A stretch of DNA of 64,000 nt. It comes from Dinghuibacter silviterrae (GTDB lineage: Bacteria > Bacteroidota > Bacteroidia > Chitinophagales > Chitinophagaceae). The stretch spans positions 372,001 to 436,000 of the forward strand of contig NZ_SODV01000001.1 in assembly GCF_004366355.1 (NCBI RefSeq). Direction: 5' to 3'. A program made the translations under genes and the position numbers. The notes beneath the pieces were generated by a model. That model was not told where the DNA came from. It made no database searches and saw nothing but the letters and a program-made list of their open reading frames with translations. This document shows positions 1 through 7,784 of this stretch, piece after piece. Positions within the stretch are counted from its first letter, which is position 1; each line of letters begins with the position of its first letter.

Positions 1-257
1 ACGTCCACGGGGATGCGGTAACGGGCCGTGGTCTTCTCCAGGAGCTCGTATGTCTCGTAGAAAAGCCGGCCCGTGTCCAGGGTGAAAATCTGCACGTTGA
101 TATTTCCCTTCGCGATCATGTCCGTCAGGACCTGGTCTTCCTGTCCTAAAGAGGAGGACAACCGGACCGCGCCCGGGAAAAGATCCGCTACGTACCGCAA
201 GAGCTCTTCCGTGGAATGGGTCTCCGCGTACGTCTGTATGTCATTCAAATACTCCAT
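1..257 (-). CDS. cysH: Phosphoadenylyl/adenylyl-sulfate reductase (N-terminal part, cut by window edge)
   Basis: Assimilatory sulfate reduction: reduces APS or PAPS to sulfite. Only the first 85 or so residues are inside the window; the 3' end lies beyond base 1. Family signatures seen are SSSLGQEDQ (about residues 34-42, nucleotide-binding loop of the PP-loop fold) and FTLDTGRL (about 58-65). The start ATG is at 257-255, giving MEYLNDIQ. It lies 29 nt downstream of the peroxiredoxin gene on the same strand, so the two are probably cotranscribed. The sulfite-reducing partner is not adjacent but near 48-50 kb. Whether APS or PAPS is the substrate cannot be told, because the C-terminal cysteine region is missing. 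Confidence 0.88.
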   Translation of the reverse strand, partial: MEYLNDIQTYAETHSTEELLRYVADLFPGAVRLSSSLGQEDQVLTDMIAKGNINVQIFTLDTGRLFYETYELLEKTTARYRIPVD

Positions 258-286
258 GTCAAAACTATCATAGCAATCGGGGCAGC

Positions 287-922
287 CTACTTATTCGGCT
301 GGGGCGTATAGCGCAAATAAGGTTTTACAACCTTCACGCCTTTTGGAAATTTCTTTTGTGCGTCTTCTGTCGGTATGGAATTCGCCACGATGACGTCCTG
401 TCCGTCCTGCCAGTCGGCCGGGGTGGACACGCTGTAATTGGCGGTGAGCTGTAGCGAATCGATCACCCGGAGCACTTCGTTGAAATTACGACCGGTGCTG
501 GCCGGGTAAGTGATAAACAATTTCACCTTCCTGTCCGGCCCGATGATGAAAAGAGAACGGACCGTCAGCGTATCCGATGCGTTGGGGTGGATCATGTCGT
601 ACAGGTCTGCCACGTGCCTTTCGGGATCGGCGATGATCGGAAAGGTAACCGTCGTAGACTGCGTCTCGTTGATGTCGTTCACCCAACCCTTGTGCTTGTC
701 CAGGGGATCCACGCTCACGGCCAAGACCTTCACATTACGCTTGGCGAACTCGTCCTTCAGTTGCGCGGTGCGGCCCAGCTCCGTCGTACACACGGGTGTA
801 TAATCCGCGGGATGAGAGAACAGGACGCCCCATCCGCTACCCAGGTATTCGTAAAAGTCGATCTCGCCTTCCGTAGTGGAAGCTTTGAAATTGGGAGCGA
901 TATCCCCAAGACGTAGACTCAT
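287..922 (-). CDS. 1-Cys peroxiredoxin (Prx6 type)
   Basis: Thiol peroxidase of 211 aa that reduces hydrogen peroxide and alkyl hydroperoxides in the cytoplasm. The peroxidatic cysteine is Cys45 in PADYTPVCTTE, the AhpC/TSA active-site motif. Length and the long C-terminal arm (about 155-211, ending KPYLRYTPQPNK) fit the Prx6 subfamily rather than the shorter 2-Cys AhpC type. The gene starts at 922 and ends 29 nt before cysH, so peroxide defence and sulfate reduction may share a transcript. A sequence resembling the -7 element (TATTTTCG) lies about 25 nt upstream of the start. The specific reductant cannot be inferred. Confidence 0.93.
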   Translation of the reverse strand: MSLRLGDIAPNFKASTTEGEIDFYEYLGSGWGVLFSHPADYTPVCTTELGRTAQLKDEFAKRNVKVLAVSVDPLDKHKGWVNDINETQSTTVTFPIIADPERHVADLYDMIHPNASDTLTVRSLFIIGPDRKVKLFITYPASTGRNFNEVLRVIDSLQLTANYSVSTPADWQDGQDVIVANSIPTEDAQKKFPKGVKVVKPYLRYTPQPNK

Positions 923-992
923 TTCAGTAGGTTTATGGGTCGAAAATACGAATAATCCACCACACCGGTAGACTATATGCGCAAAAAAAATG

Positions 993-1514
993 TTACGTTT
1001 CCCCCAAATACACGTCCAGCAACCCTTCCGGCAAGGTTACGTACAGCCGTTTGTGGTCTTTATCCAACTTCCCCATCGTCCCTTTGTGCAAAGGAATGAG
1101 CACTTCTTTGCCCCGAATGAACAACTTGCACAAGACCTGCATCGGCTGCTCGATCACTTCGACCACTTCCCCCAGGTCGGTCTCCCCATCGATCAGGTGA
1201 AAACCCAGGAGCGACACCGGTGCCGACCTGGCGGCCATGCGCGAAAAATCCGCTTCCCGCAGCCATACTTCCTTTTGGTTGAGCAGGCGTGCCTGTTCGG
1301 GGGTATCTACACCCTCCAGCTTCATATACACTTCCCCCGTCCCTTTTACACGGATCTCTTCCACAAAATAGGGCAGGAAGCCGTCTTTCCTGTTTTCCAG
1401 AAAGACCACCTCCAGGGTGCGCAATCCTTTGCCCAGGCTGTGTCTCAGGATGAGCTCGCCCTTCAGGCCGAAGGCCGCTACGAATCTGCCGATGCTGAAA
1501 TATTGGTCTGCCAT
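993..1514 (-). CDS. rimM: Ribosome maturation factor RimM
   Basis: 30S assembly factor of 173 aa that binds S19 and helps mature the 3' domain of 16S rRNA. The N-terminal RimM barrel has the expected FSIGRFVAAFGLKGEL start, and the C-terminal half is a PRC-barrel (about 95-173). It is downstream of rpsP on the same strand, as in most bacteria, but a terminator hairpin lies in the 72-nt gap. trmD, often the next gene in this operon, is instead on the other strand at about 10.5 kb. Confidence 0.93.
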   Translation of the reverse strand: MADQYFSIGRFVAAFGLKGELILRHSLGKGLRTLEVVFLENRKDGFLPYFVEEIRVKGTGEVYMKLEGVDTPEQARLLNQKEVWLREADFSRMAARSAPVSLLGFHLIDGETDLGEVVEVIEQPMQVLCKLFIRGKEVLIPLHKGTMGKLDKDHKRLYVTLPEGLLDVYLGET

Positions 1515-1540
1515 GTGGAATTGCGGTGGCGCCCAAATTG

Positions 1541-1567
1541 AAAAGCCCCAGTCAAAACGACCGGGGC
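1541..1567 (-). terminator. Hairpin terminator or attenuator between rpsP and rimM
   Basis: Nine-base arms at 1545-1553 and 1559-1567 (GCCCCaGTC / GACcGGGGC) enclose a 5-nt loop. On the minus strand the hairpin is followed by TTTT. It sits 19 nt after the rpsP stop codon and before rimM, so it probably lets most transcription stop after the abundantly needed S16 gene. The U-run is short, so read-through is likely. Confidence 0.6.
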
Positions 1568-1586
1568 CTTTATCAAAAAAATTGCC

Positions 1587-2060
1587 TTATTCGCCTTGTG
1601 CTTCAGGAGCCGGGCCTTCGTGCCTCGGGGCGTCATGGCCCTGGGGCTTTGTACGACGGATGATCGGTTGATTCCTCCTTTGCGTACGTTGTTTGCGATG
1701 GTCTTCCTGCTTCAGCTTCATCTTACCCTCGTGTTCTTCGTGCCATTTCTGGAATTTGGTCATGGCCGTAGCCTCATCGAACAAACCCAGTTTGACACCC
1801 CTGAGCAGGTGCTTCAGATACAATACACCCTTGAAAGACAGGATTTTGCGGACCGTGTCGGTAGGCTGTGCTCCTTTGTGCAGCCAATCCAGGGCGCGCT
1901 GGCGGTCGAGTTGGATGGAAGCGGGTACAGTCAGAGGATTGTAGGTGCCCAACTTCTGAATAAACTTCCCGTCCCTGGGGGCACGGGCGTCTGCGACCAC
2001 GATAAAATAGAATGGCCTTTTCTTAGACCCATGGCGTTGGAGTCTGATTTTAACTGGCAT
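1587..2060 (-). CDS. rpsP: 30S ribosomal protein S16
   Basis: Small-subunit protein of 157 aa. The first 80 or so residues are canonical S16 ([21 protein letters not shown], then the GTYNPL segment near residue 42). The remainder is a charged tail ([21 protein letters not shown] and beyond) that makes the protein almost twice the usual length; long S16 tails are common in Bacteroidota. I chose ATG 2060 because MPVKI is the conserved S16 start; an in-frame upstream ATG at 2132 would add 24 unrelated residues that run across the promoter. Confidence 0.96.
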   Translation of the reverse strand: MPVKIRLQRHGSKKRPFYFIVVADARAPRDGKFIQKLGTYNPLTVPASIQLDRQRALDWLHKGAQPTDTVRKILSFKGVLYLKHLLRGVKLGLFDEATAMTKFQKWHEEHEGKMKLKQEDHRKQRTQRRNQPIIRRTKPQGHDAPRHEGPAPEAQGE

Positions 2061-2114
2061 CTTAAATAGAAATTTAAATGCGTGAATAAATATCTCTTCC
2101 CAATATTGGGATGG

Positions 2115-2146
2115 CAAAGGTAATGCAATCAAGTTTTAATTACAAA
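2115..2146 (-). promoter_or_regulatory. Bacteroidota-type promoter for rpsP
   Basis: On the minus strand, TTTG (complement of 2143-2146) is followed after exactly 20 nt by TACCTTTG (complement of 2115-2122), matching the Bacteroidota primary sigma consensus TTTG-N19/20-TAnnTTTG. Transcription would start near 2108, giving a 5' leader of about 45-50 nt before rpsP. The ffh stop codon lies just upstream at 2164, so rpsP can be expressed independently of ffh. Confidence 0.7.
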
Positions 2147-2163
2147 GCCCTTGCCGCAAAATT

Positions 2164-3483
2164 TTACCCTCGGGGCACGCCCATACGGCCCATCGGCATC
2201 TTATTCATCATCTTCATCATCTGTCTCATCTGGTCGAACTGCTTCATAAACTGGTGGACTTCCGATACGTCTTTCCCGGCCCCTTTGGCGATCCTTTTCC
2301 GCCGGCTAAGGTCGATCACGTCAGGGTTGGCGCGTTCCTCGGGGGTCATGGAATTTATCATGGCCTCTATCCCTTTAAAGGCGTCATCGCTGATATCCAG
2401 GTCTTTGACGGCCTTGCCCACCCCGGGGATCATCCCCAGCAGGTCTTTAATATTACCCATTTTTTTTATCTGTTCCAACTGTTGCTTAAAATCCGCAAAG
2501 TCGAACTGATTTTTCCGGATTTTCTTTTCCAGCCGGGCCGCCTGTTCGGCGTCAAATTGTTCCTGGGCCTTCTCCACCAGGGTCGTGATGTCCCCCATTC
2601 CGAGGATACGCTGGGCCATCCGCTCCGGGTAAAACACATCCAGGGTATCGAGCTTTTCCCCGCTGCTGACAAATTTGATCGGCTTGTCCACGATATACCG
2701 GATGGACAACGCCGCCCCGCCCCGGGTATCCCCGTCCAGCTTCGTCAACACCACCCCGCCAAAATCGAGCCGGTCGTTAAACACCTTGGCCGTATTCACC
2801 GCGTCCTGGCCCGTCATGGAATCCACGACGAACAGGATTTCCTGGGGTTGAACGGCGTCCTTGATCGCGGCGACTTCCGCCATCATGGCTTCGTCCACCG
2901 CCAGCCGGCCGGCCGTATCGATGATCACGACGTTCTTGTTTTTGGAATGCGCTTCTTTGACCGCGTTGCGCGCGATCTGTACTGCATCTTTGGTGTCCGG
3001 TTCGCTGTATACGTCTACACCGATCTGCCCCCCCAGCACCTTAAGCTGGTCGATGGCCGCGGGGCGGTAGATGTCCGCCGCCACGAGCAGCGGCGACTTT
3101 CCCTTCTTAAGTTTCAGGTAATTGGCGAGTTTGCCGCTAAAGGTCGTTTTACCCGAGCCCTGCAAACCCGCGATAAGGATTACCGCCGGATTGCCCTTGA
3201 GGACAAGTTCGGAGGCTTCACCCCCCATCAGACCGGCCAGCTCGTCCTTGACGATCTTGACCATCAACTGCCCGGGGGAGATCGCATTGATCACCTTTTC
3301 CCCCGTGGCCTTGTCCTTGACTTTGTCGGTGAACTCCTTGGCGATTTTATAATTCACGTCGGCATCAACCAACGCCTTGCGGATCTCTTTCACAGTGGCC
3401 GCCACGTTCAGGTCGGTAATCCGGCCTTGCCCTTTTACCTGCTTGAACGCGGTCTCCAGCCGTTCACTAAGACTTTCAAACAT
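2164..3483 (-). CDS. ffh: Signal recognition particle GTPase Ffh (SRP54)
   Basis: Targets nascent membrane and secretory proteins to the translocon together with SRP RNA and FtsY. The protein has 439 aa: N domain (1-85), G domain with P-loop GLQGSGKTT (106-114), later DTAGR and TKLDGD motifs, and a methionine-rich M domain ending in MMKMMNKMPMGRMG, which binds signal peptides and 4.5S RNA. I start it at ATG 3483 (MFESLSERLE), the conserved N terminus; an upstream ATG at 3564 would add 27 residues encoded by a hairpin and promoter region. Confidence 0.97.
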   Translation of the reverse strand: MFESLSERLETAFKQVKGQGRITDLNVAATVKEIRKALVDADVNYKIAKEFTDKVKDKATGEKVINAISPGQLMVKIVKDELAGLMGGEASELVLKGNPAVILIAGLQGSGKTTFSGKLANYLKLKKGKSPLLVAADIYRPAAIDQLKVLGGQIGVDVYSEPDTKDAVQIARNAVKEAHSKNKNVVIIDTAGRLAVDEAMMAEVAAIKDAVQPQEILFVVDSMTGQDAVNTAKVFNDRLDFGGVVLTKLDGDTRGGAALSIRYIVDKPIKFVSSGEKLDTLDVFYPERMAQRILGMGDITTLVEKAQEQFDAEQAARLEKKIRKNQFDFADFKQQLEQIKKMGNIKDLLGMIPGVGKAVKDLDISDDAFKGIEAMINSMTPEERANPDVIDLSRRKRIAKGAGKDVSEVHQFMKQFDQMRQMMKMMNKMPMGRMGVPRG

Positions 3484-3519
3484 AACGATGTAGTACTTCT
3501 TTGCCTGAATCGGATAAAA

Positions 3520-3546
3520 GAGCCGTCTCCAATGGGGAGACGGCTC
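3520..3546 (-). terminator. Strong hairpin between rpoD and ffh
   Basis: A perfect 11-bp stem (3520-3530 with 3536-3546; arm GAGCCGTCTCC) with a 5-nt loop, followed on the minus strand by TTTT. It lies 52 nt after the rpoD stop codon and 36 nt before the ffh start, so it reads as the rpoD terminator. A -7-like element for ffh (3562-3569) lies upstream of the hairpin, so it could also fall inside the ffh leader. Confidence 0.6.
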
Positions 3547-3561
3547 CAATGATGTCAGATG

Positions 3562-3569
3562 CAAATATA
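3562..3569 (-). promoter_or_regulatory. Candidate -7 element for ffh (TATATTTG)
   Basis: An exact match to TAnnTTTG on the minus strand, about 79 nt upstream of the ffh start. No clear TTTG is seen 19-21 nt further upstream, so this is weaker than the rpsP promoter. If used, the transcript would begin just before the hairpin at 3520-3546. Confidence 0.4.
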
Positions 3570-3597
3570 CGGGAATCGGCTTAAAGCCCCGCCCTCC

Positions 3598-4467
3598 CTA
3601 GGCCCCTAGGTAGTTCCTCAACAAACGGCACCGGCTATTAGAGCGTAACTTGTTGATTGCCTTATCCTTGATCTGTCGAACCCGTTCCCGGGTGAGGTTG
3701 AATTTCTCGCCGATGTCTTCCAGACTCATGGGGTGGTCCACCCCGATGCCAAAGAAGTAACGGATCACTTCCTTTTGCCGGTCTGTCAGGGTTTGGAGCG
3801 AACGGGTTATTTCGGTTTTGAGGGATTCGTCGTGTTCGATAGCTGCGTCCGCCGATTCCGCATTGGGGTTTTCGAGGACGTCGATCAACGTGTTGTCCTC
3901 GCCTTCTGCAAAAGGAGCGTCCATGCTGACGTGCCGGGCGGCCACACCCAGCGTGGCGGCGACCTCGTCGGTGTCCATTTCCAGGACCTCGGCCAGTTCC
4001 TCGGGAGAAGGCTCCCGCTCGTATTCCTGTTCCAGGCTGGAAAAGGCCTTGTTGATGCGGTTGGTAAGACCCACCTTGTTCAAGGGCAGACGGACAATCC
4101 GGCTTTGCTCCGCCAGCGCCTGGAGGATACTCTGACGGATCCACCATACGGCGTAGGAGATGAACTTGAAGCCGCGGGTTTCGTCAAAACGCTGGGCAGC
4201 CTTGATCAAACCGAGGTTCCCCTCGTTGATCAGGTCGCTCAGGGAGAGACCCTGATTTTGGTATTGTTTAGCCACGGAAACGACAAACCTCAGGTTAGCT
4301 TTCGTAAGGCGTTCCAGCGCGGCCTGATCACCTTGTTTGATCCGCACGGCCAGCTTGACCTCATCCTCGGGCGCCAGCAGTTCGACCTTGCCGATCTCCT
4401 GCAAGTACTTTTCGAGGCTTTGGGACTCGCGGTTCGTGATGGATTTAGTGATCTTGAGTTGACGCAT
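3598..4467 (-). CDS. rpoD: Primary RNA polymerase sigma factor (RpoD/SigA)
   Basis: Housekeeping sigma factor of 289 aa, the short Bacteroidota form without a long region 1.1. Region 1.2 starts near [10 protein letters not shown], region 2 contains [21 protein letters not shown] and the -10 recognition stretch [15 protein letters not shown], region 3 follows, and region 4 ends with the [18 protein letters not shown] start it at ATG 4467 ([15 protein letters not shown]), the conserved start in the phylum; ATGs at 4473 and 4509 add non-conserved residues. It probably recognises the TTTG/TAnnTTTG promoters seen elsewhere in the window. Confidence 0.96.
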   Translation of the reverse strand: MRQLKITKSITNRESQSLEKYLQEIGKVELLAPEDEVKLAVRIKQGDQAALERLTKANLRFVVSVAKQYQNQGLSLSDLINEGNLGLIKAAQRFDETRGFKFISYAVWWIRQSILQALAEQSRIVRLPLNKVGLTNRINKAFSSLEQEYEREPSPEELAEVLEMDTDEVAATLGVAARHVSMDAPFAEGEDNTLIDVLENPNAESADAAIEHDESLKTEITRSLQTLTDRQKEVIRYFFGIGVDHPMSLEDIGEKFNLTRERVRQIKDKAINKLRSNSRCRLLRNYLGA

Positions 4468-4786
4468 GCTCATATATAGGGTGTTTTGGCAATCACGGGA
4501 AGAGGACACTGCAATAGGGGCGGGCTCGGTTCACATGGTCATTACTCGGCTATGCATTCTAGACAAACAGTCAATTACAGTAAGCATTTCCGTAGAAAAG
4601 TTAAATAGATTTATAATACAAGCCAAAAAAAACTTGTTATGCAAAACATAATCAGTAATAGTACGTACCCGAAAGTGGTAAGTTTTGCGTCAACCCTGGC
4701 CTGGAAATACTTTCAAAAAAATTTTGAAGTGATCATTTATTTCCTATTATTGCAGACGACGTATCACGGGATTAACTTATGAAGGA
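4468..4786. other. Divergent intergenic region between rpoD and the START-like gene
   Basis: About 320 nt without a convincing ORF and more AT-rich than its surroundings. It must hold the promoters for rpoD (leftward) and the START-like gene (rightward). I find no exact TAnnTTTG on either strand; the nearest is TAAGTTTTG near 4679-4687 on the plus strand. No tRNA or riboswitch motif is recognisable. Confidence 0.4.
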
Positions 4787-5167
4787 ATGAGTAAAAAGGT
4801 ACAATATACGCTGGAATATCCAGTCAGGTGCTCCCCTACTATCTTGTATGAATTTCTCTCTACTCCTGCCGGGCTCCAGGAATGGTTTGCAGATAAGGTA
4901 GACGAACGCGAAGGAATGTTCAGTTTTTCATGGAATGGTTCGGTTGAAAAAGCGCAAGTCATAGAAACCGAAATCGATAAATTTATCCGTTTCCACTGGC
5001 TGACCGCGCCTGGAGACGAATTCTTTGAGTTCCGCATCGAGAAGTCGGAGGTAACGAATCAAACGATACTGGTTATCAAAGACTTTGCAGAAAAGAGAGA
5101 GGTCGCTGACCAAAGCCAGCTTTGGGAGTATCAGGTGAAGGACCTCTTCCATCGCCTGGGCAACTAG
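4787..5167 (+). CDS. START-like (SRPBCC/AHSA1-type) domain protein
   Basis: A single-domain protein of 126 aa with the helix-grip architecture of SRPBCC proteins: N-terminal TLEYPVRCSPTILYEFLSTPAGLQEWFADKV, central beta strands with a conserved FSWNGS turn, and a long C-terminal helix ending DLFHRLGN. Homologues are widespread in Bacteroidota as START-like proteins. The ligand is unknown. It runs convergently toward the next gene with a 15-nt gap. Confidence 0.8.
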   Translation: MSKKVQYTLEYPVRCSPTILYEFLSTPAGLQEWFADKVDEREGMFSFSWNGSVEKAQVIETEIDKFIRFHWLTAPGDEFFEFRIEKSEVTNQTILVIKDFAEKREVADQSQLWEYQVKDLFHRLGN

Positions 5168-5182
5168 TGCATGTGTGCACGG

Positions 5183-5758
5183 TTATGCCAGCCACCGGAG
5201 CACTTCCCGCAAACGCTCCTCTAACAGATCGCTGACATTGTCCCACCGGTCCAAGGGAATCACCCATGCCATTTTGAAAAAAGACCGCTCCGTCACGTCG
5301 CCGTTCCAGGCGGCATACGCCCCGGGCTCTACGGCGTGCACCCACTCGTCCTCCGAAACCGCCACCTGCCAGCCCGTCCCCCCGGCAGAGGCGAGGCCCA
5401 GCAACACTTTTGGCAAATAACGGTCCTTATAATGCCCCTTCAGGTGTAGGGTGAGGGAGAAATAATGCCCCCACCAGAATAACGTCCTTACGGCAAAAAC
5501 ATCCACCCGGTCGAAAACGGCCGGGTAATCTAAGATGAGGTAAGGCAACCCCCGGTAATTCTCCCCCCTCGACAGCTTTGGAAAACGCCCGCCCAGTTCC
5601 GGTGGCAGCCTGTCCGAAACGGCCTCCTGGTAACGGACGGCCAGCGCTCCTAAAAGAAGCCCCGCCTTATCCATCACCGAACGTTTGGTTAAAATCCAAC
5701 CCGGATCCAGGACCAGGGCCTTTTCCTCTGGTGAAAGACGTACTTTTGGGGACTGCAT
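5183..5758 (-). CDS. Conserved hypothetical protein, function unknown
   Basis: A 191-aa protein with no signal peptide and no membrane segment. It is rich in Trp, Tyr and Leu, with segments such as ENYRGLPYLILDYPAVF and FFKMAWVIPLDRWDN. I do not recognise a family beyond a likely cytoplasmic Bacteroidota-restricted protein. It is transcribed away from the LptF/G permease gene, with only 29 nt between the proposed start codons, so the promoters must overlap coding sequence. Confidence 0.65.
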   Translation of the reverse strand: MQSPKVRLSPEEKALVLDPGWILTKRSVMDKAGLLLGALAVRYQEAVSDRLPPELGGRFPKLSRGENYRGLPYLILDYPAVFDRVDVFAVRTLFWWGHYFSLTLHLKGHYKDRYLPKVLLGLASAGGTGWQVAVSEDEWVHAVEPGAYAAWNGDVTERSFFKMAWVIPLDRWDNVSDLLEERLREVLRWLA

Positions 5759-5787
5759 TCATACAAGGTACCAAGAAACTGAACCTC

Positions 5788-7263
5788 GTGATCAAAAAAT
5801 TAGACCGGCTCATCATCAAAGCGTTCATAGGCCCTTTCCTGATTACGTTCCTCATCGCCCTGTTTATCCTGGTGATGCAATTTTTCTGGAAGTACATCGA
5901 CGACCTGGTCGGAAAAGGATTGGACTCCTTCACGCTTCTGGAACTCACCGGCCTGGTCACCACGACCTGGGTACCCATTGCGCTGCCCCTGTCCATCCTG
6001 CTCTCCTCCATCATGACCTTTGGCAACCTGGGGGAAAGTTTTGAGCTCGTCGCCATCAAATCCGCCGGCATCCCTTTGTTGCGCTTTATGCGCCCCCTGA
6101 TCTGGATCACCGCCGTGCTTTGCGTGGCGGCCTTTCTTTTTGCCAACTATGTCATCCCTGTCGCCAACCTCAAATTCGAAACCTTACTACAGGACATACA
6201 ACTAAAAAAACCCGCCTTTGACATCAAGGAGGGTGTTTTTTACAACAAGATGCCCGGCTATACCATCAAGATCAGCAAAAAGGACAAGACCGGGAGCCTG
6301 ATCGATAAGATCGTCATCTTCGAACAAAACAATGTGCTCCAGGACAACCTGATCACCGCCGACCGGGGCGTCATGTCGCTGTCCTCCGACAAACAAACGC
6401 TAAACTTCAAGCTGGTCAAGGGCATTTACTACCAGGAAAAAGGACCCCGGTACACCACCGGGACCGATTTTATCCGCCTGGGTTTTCAGGACTATACCAA
6501 ACACTTCGACCTTAGTTCCTTTGCGATCAACCGGTCCACCGACAGCCTCTATAAGGACAATGCGCAGATGCTTAGCGTCCGGCAACTGAGCATAGCGCTG
6601 GATTCTCTCCACCATACCAGCCAGGCCTTTATCCGCAACAACAACCTGGGCATCCGCTCTTACCTCCATTACAACCGGATCACCCACGATACGACCTGGA
6701 CACAGGTGGAGGCCAGGAACAGCCGTCCGGTAAGTATGCACACGCTTATCCCGGACTCCCTCCGCTGGTCCATAGACGAACGCGCCCGGTCTTCGCTCTC
6801 CGGGCTGAGAAGCCAGGTCGATATACAACAACTGGAATACTCGGGTATGGAAGCCAACATCCGCGTCCACCTGGTGGAATGGCACCGCAAGTTCTCGCTG
6901 AGCGTGGCCTGTATGGTCCTTTTCCTGATCGGGGCGCCCCTGGGCTCCATCATCCGGAAGGGGGGGCTCGGCCTTCCTCTTGTCTTTGCGGTGATCTTTT
7001 TCGTCATCTTCCACCTGCTTAACACTTTTGGGGAAAAATTCGCCCGGGGGGCACAGCTGACGCCCTTTTTGGGAATGTGGCTGTCCGTCTTTGTCATGCT
7101 GCCCATCGGTTTTTTCCTGACCTATAAGGCCATGCAGGATTCCCAGCTCTTCAACAAGGAGTTCTATTTCCGGACCTTCAAATGGGCACAGGCGACGATC
7201 GCCCGCTTCCGCCGCGCACCCGACCCCGCTCTGGAGGCTATCGCAGCGGAAAAAGAGGCATAA
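5788..7263 (+). CDS. LptF/LptG family lipopolysaccharide export permease
   Basis: Inner-membrane subunit of the LptB2FG transporter that extracts lipopolysaccharide from the inner membrane. The protein has 491 aa: three N-terminal membrane segments (FLITFLIALFILVMQFF, WVPIALPLSILLSSIMTF and the segment after PLIW), a periplasmic beta-jellyroll-like middle region (about 110-390), and three C-terminal segments. The start is probably GTG at 5788 (VIKKLDRLIIKAF), where family similarity begins; a more distant in-frame ATG at 5578 would overlap the divergent gene by 180 nt. LptF versus LptG cannot be decided. Confidence 0.85.
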   Translation: MIKKLDRLIIKAFIGPFLITFLIALFILVMQFFWKYIDDLVGKGLDSFTLLELTGLVTTTWVPIALPLSILLSSIMTFGNLGESFELVAIKSAGIPLLRFMRPLIWITAVLCVAAFLFANYVIPVANLKFETLLQDIQLKKPAFDIKEGVFYNKMPGYTIKISKKDKTGSLIDKIVIFEQNNVLQDNLITADRGVMSLSSDKQTLNFKLVKGIYYQEKGPRYTTGTDFIRLGFQDYTKHFDLSSFAINRSTDSLYKDNAQMLSVRQLSIALDSLHHTSQAFIRNNNLGIRSYLHYNRITHDTTWTQVEARNSRPVSMHTLIPDSLRWSIDERARSSLSGLRSQVDIQQLEYSGMEANIRVHLVEWHRKFSLSVACMVLFLIGAPLGSIIRKGGLGLPLVFAVIFFVIFHLLNTFGEKFARGAQLTPFLGMWLSVFVMLPIGFFLTYKAMQDSQLFNKEFYFRTFKWAQATIARFRRAPDPALEAIAAEKEA

Positions 7264-7273
7264 TTTGTATATA

Positions 7274-7314
7274 ATTCGGAAATTCGGTAGATTTACCGAA
7301 CAATATTCCGAATT
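7274..7314. promoter_or_regulatory. Nested inverted repeat, likely Lrp-type operator
   Basis: The outer arms AATTCGGAA (7274-7282) and TTCCGAATT (7306-7314) enclose the inner arms TTCGGTA (7283-7289) and TACCGAA (7294-7300). All arms are perfect and share the core TTCGG/CCGAA. The element ends 2 nt before the Lrp-family start codon. Lrp/AsnC regulators bind such repeated dyads as multimers and often autoregulate, so this is the most plausible operator for the regulator and its coupled exporter. Confidence 0.7.
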
Positions 7315-7316
7315 GT

Positions 7317-7784
7317 ATGCACAATATCGACGAAACGGATCTTCAGATCCTCACCCTGCTTCAGCCGGACGCCCGGATGTCGAACGCCGCCCTGGCCAAG
7401 GAACTGGGGATGGCGCCTTCCGCCGTCCTCGAACGGGTCCGGAAGCTGGAGGCCAAGGGGATCATCGAAGCCTATACCACCCAGATCAACCCCCAGGCGG
7501 TAGACCGGAAGCTGCTGTCCTTTGTATTCATCAAAGAAAGTACGCCTCCGGGCGATAACCGCGTCGCGGCCCAGTTAAAAAATATCCCGGAAATACAGGA
7601 ACTCCATGTCATTGCCGGGGAAGACTGCCTCCTGGCCAAAGTCCGCACCGCCGACGCCCAATCCCTTATCACCCTGATGCGGGAGAAGCTGGGCAAAATA
7701 GACGGCATCGTCTCCACCAAGACCACCATCGTCCTGGAGACCATCAAAGAAAAAAACCACCTTGTAATTCCTGCATCGTTATGA
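7317..7784 (+). CDS. Lrp/AsnC family transcriptional regulator
   Basis: A 155-aa regulator: N-terminal winged helix-turn-helix (about 1-60; DLQILTLLQPDARMSNAALAKELGM) and a C-terminal RAM ligand-binding domain (about 68-145). Family members sense amino acids or related metabolites and form octamers. Its stop codon overlaps the start of the DMT exporter (ATGA), so the two are translationally coupled and the exporter is the likely target, as with other Lrp/EamA pairs. The effector is not deducible. The nested dyad directly upstream suggests autoregulation. Confidence 0.92.
   Translation: MHNIDETDLQILTLLQPDARMSNAALAKELGMAPSAVLERVRKLEAKGIIEAYTTQINPQAVDRKLLSFVFIKESTPPGDNRVAAQLKNIPEIQELHVIAGEDCLLAKVRTADAQSLITLMREKLGKIDGIVSTKTTIVLETIKEKNHLVIPASL

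Noticed and set aside
2254-3552. 432-codon ORF antisense to ffh
   Set aside because: Exact shadow of a highly conserved gene; composition rich in His, Arg and Pro typical of antisense frames in GC-rich genes.
4468-4786. Possible small RNA (6S, SRP RNA, RNase P RNA) in the rpoD upstream region
   Set aside because: None of the conserved sequences of those RNAs is present.
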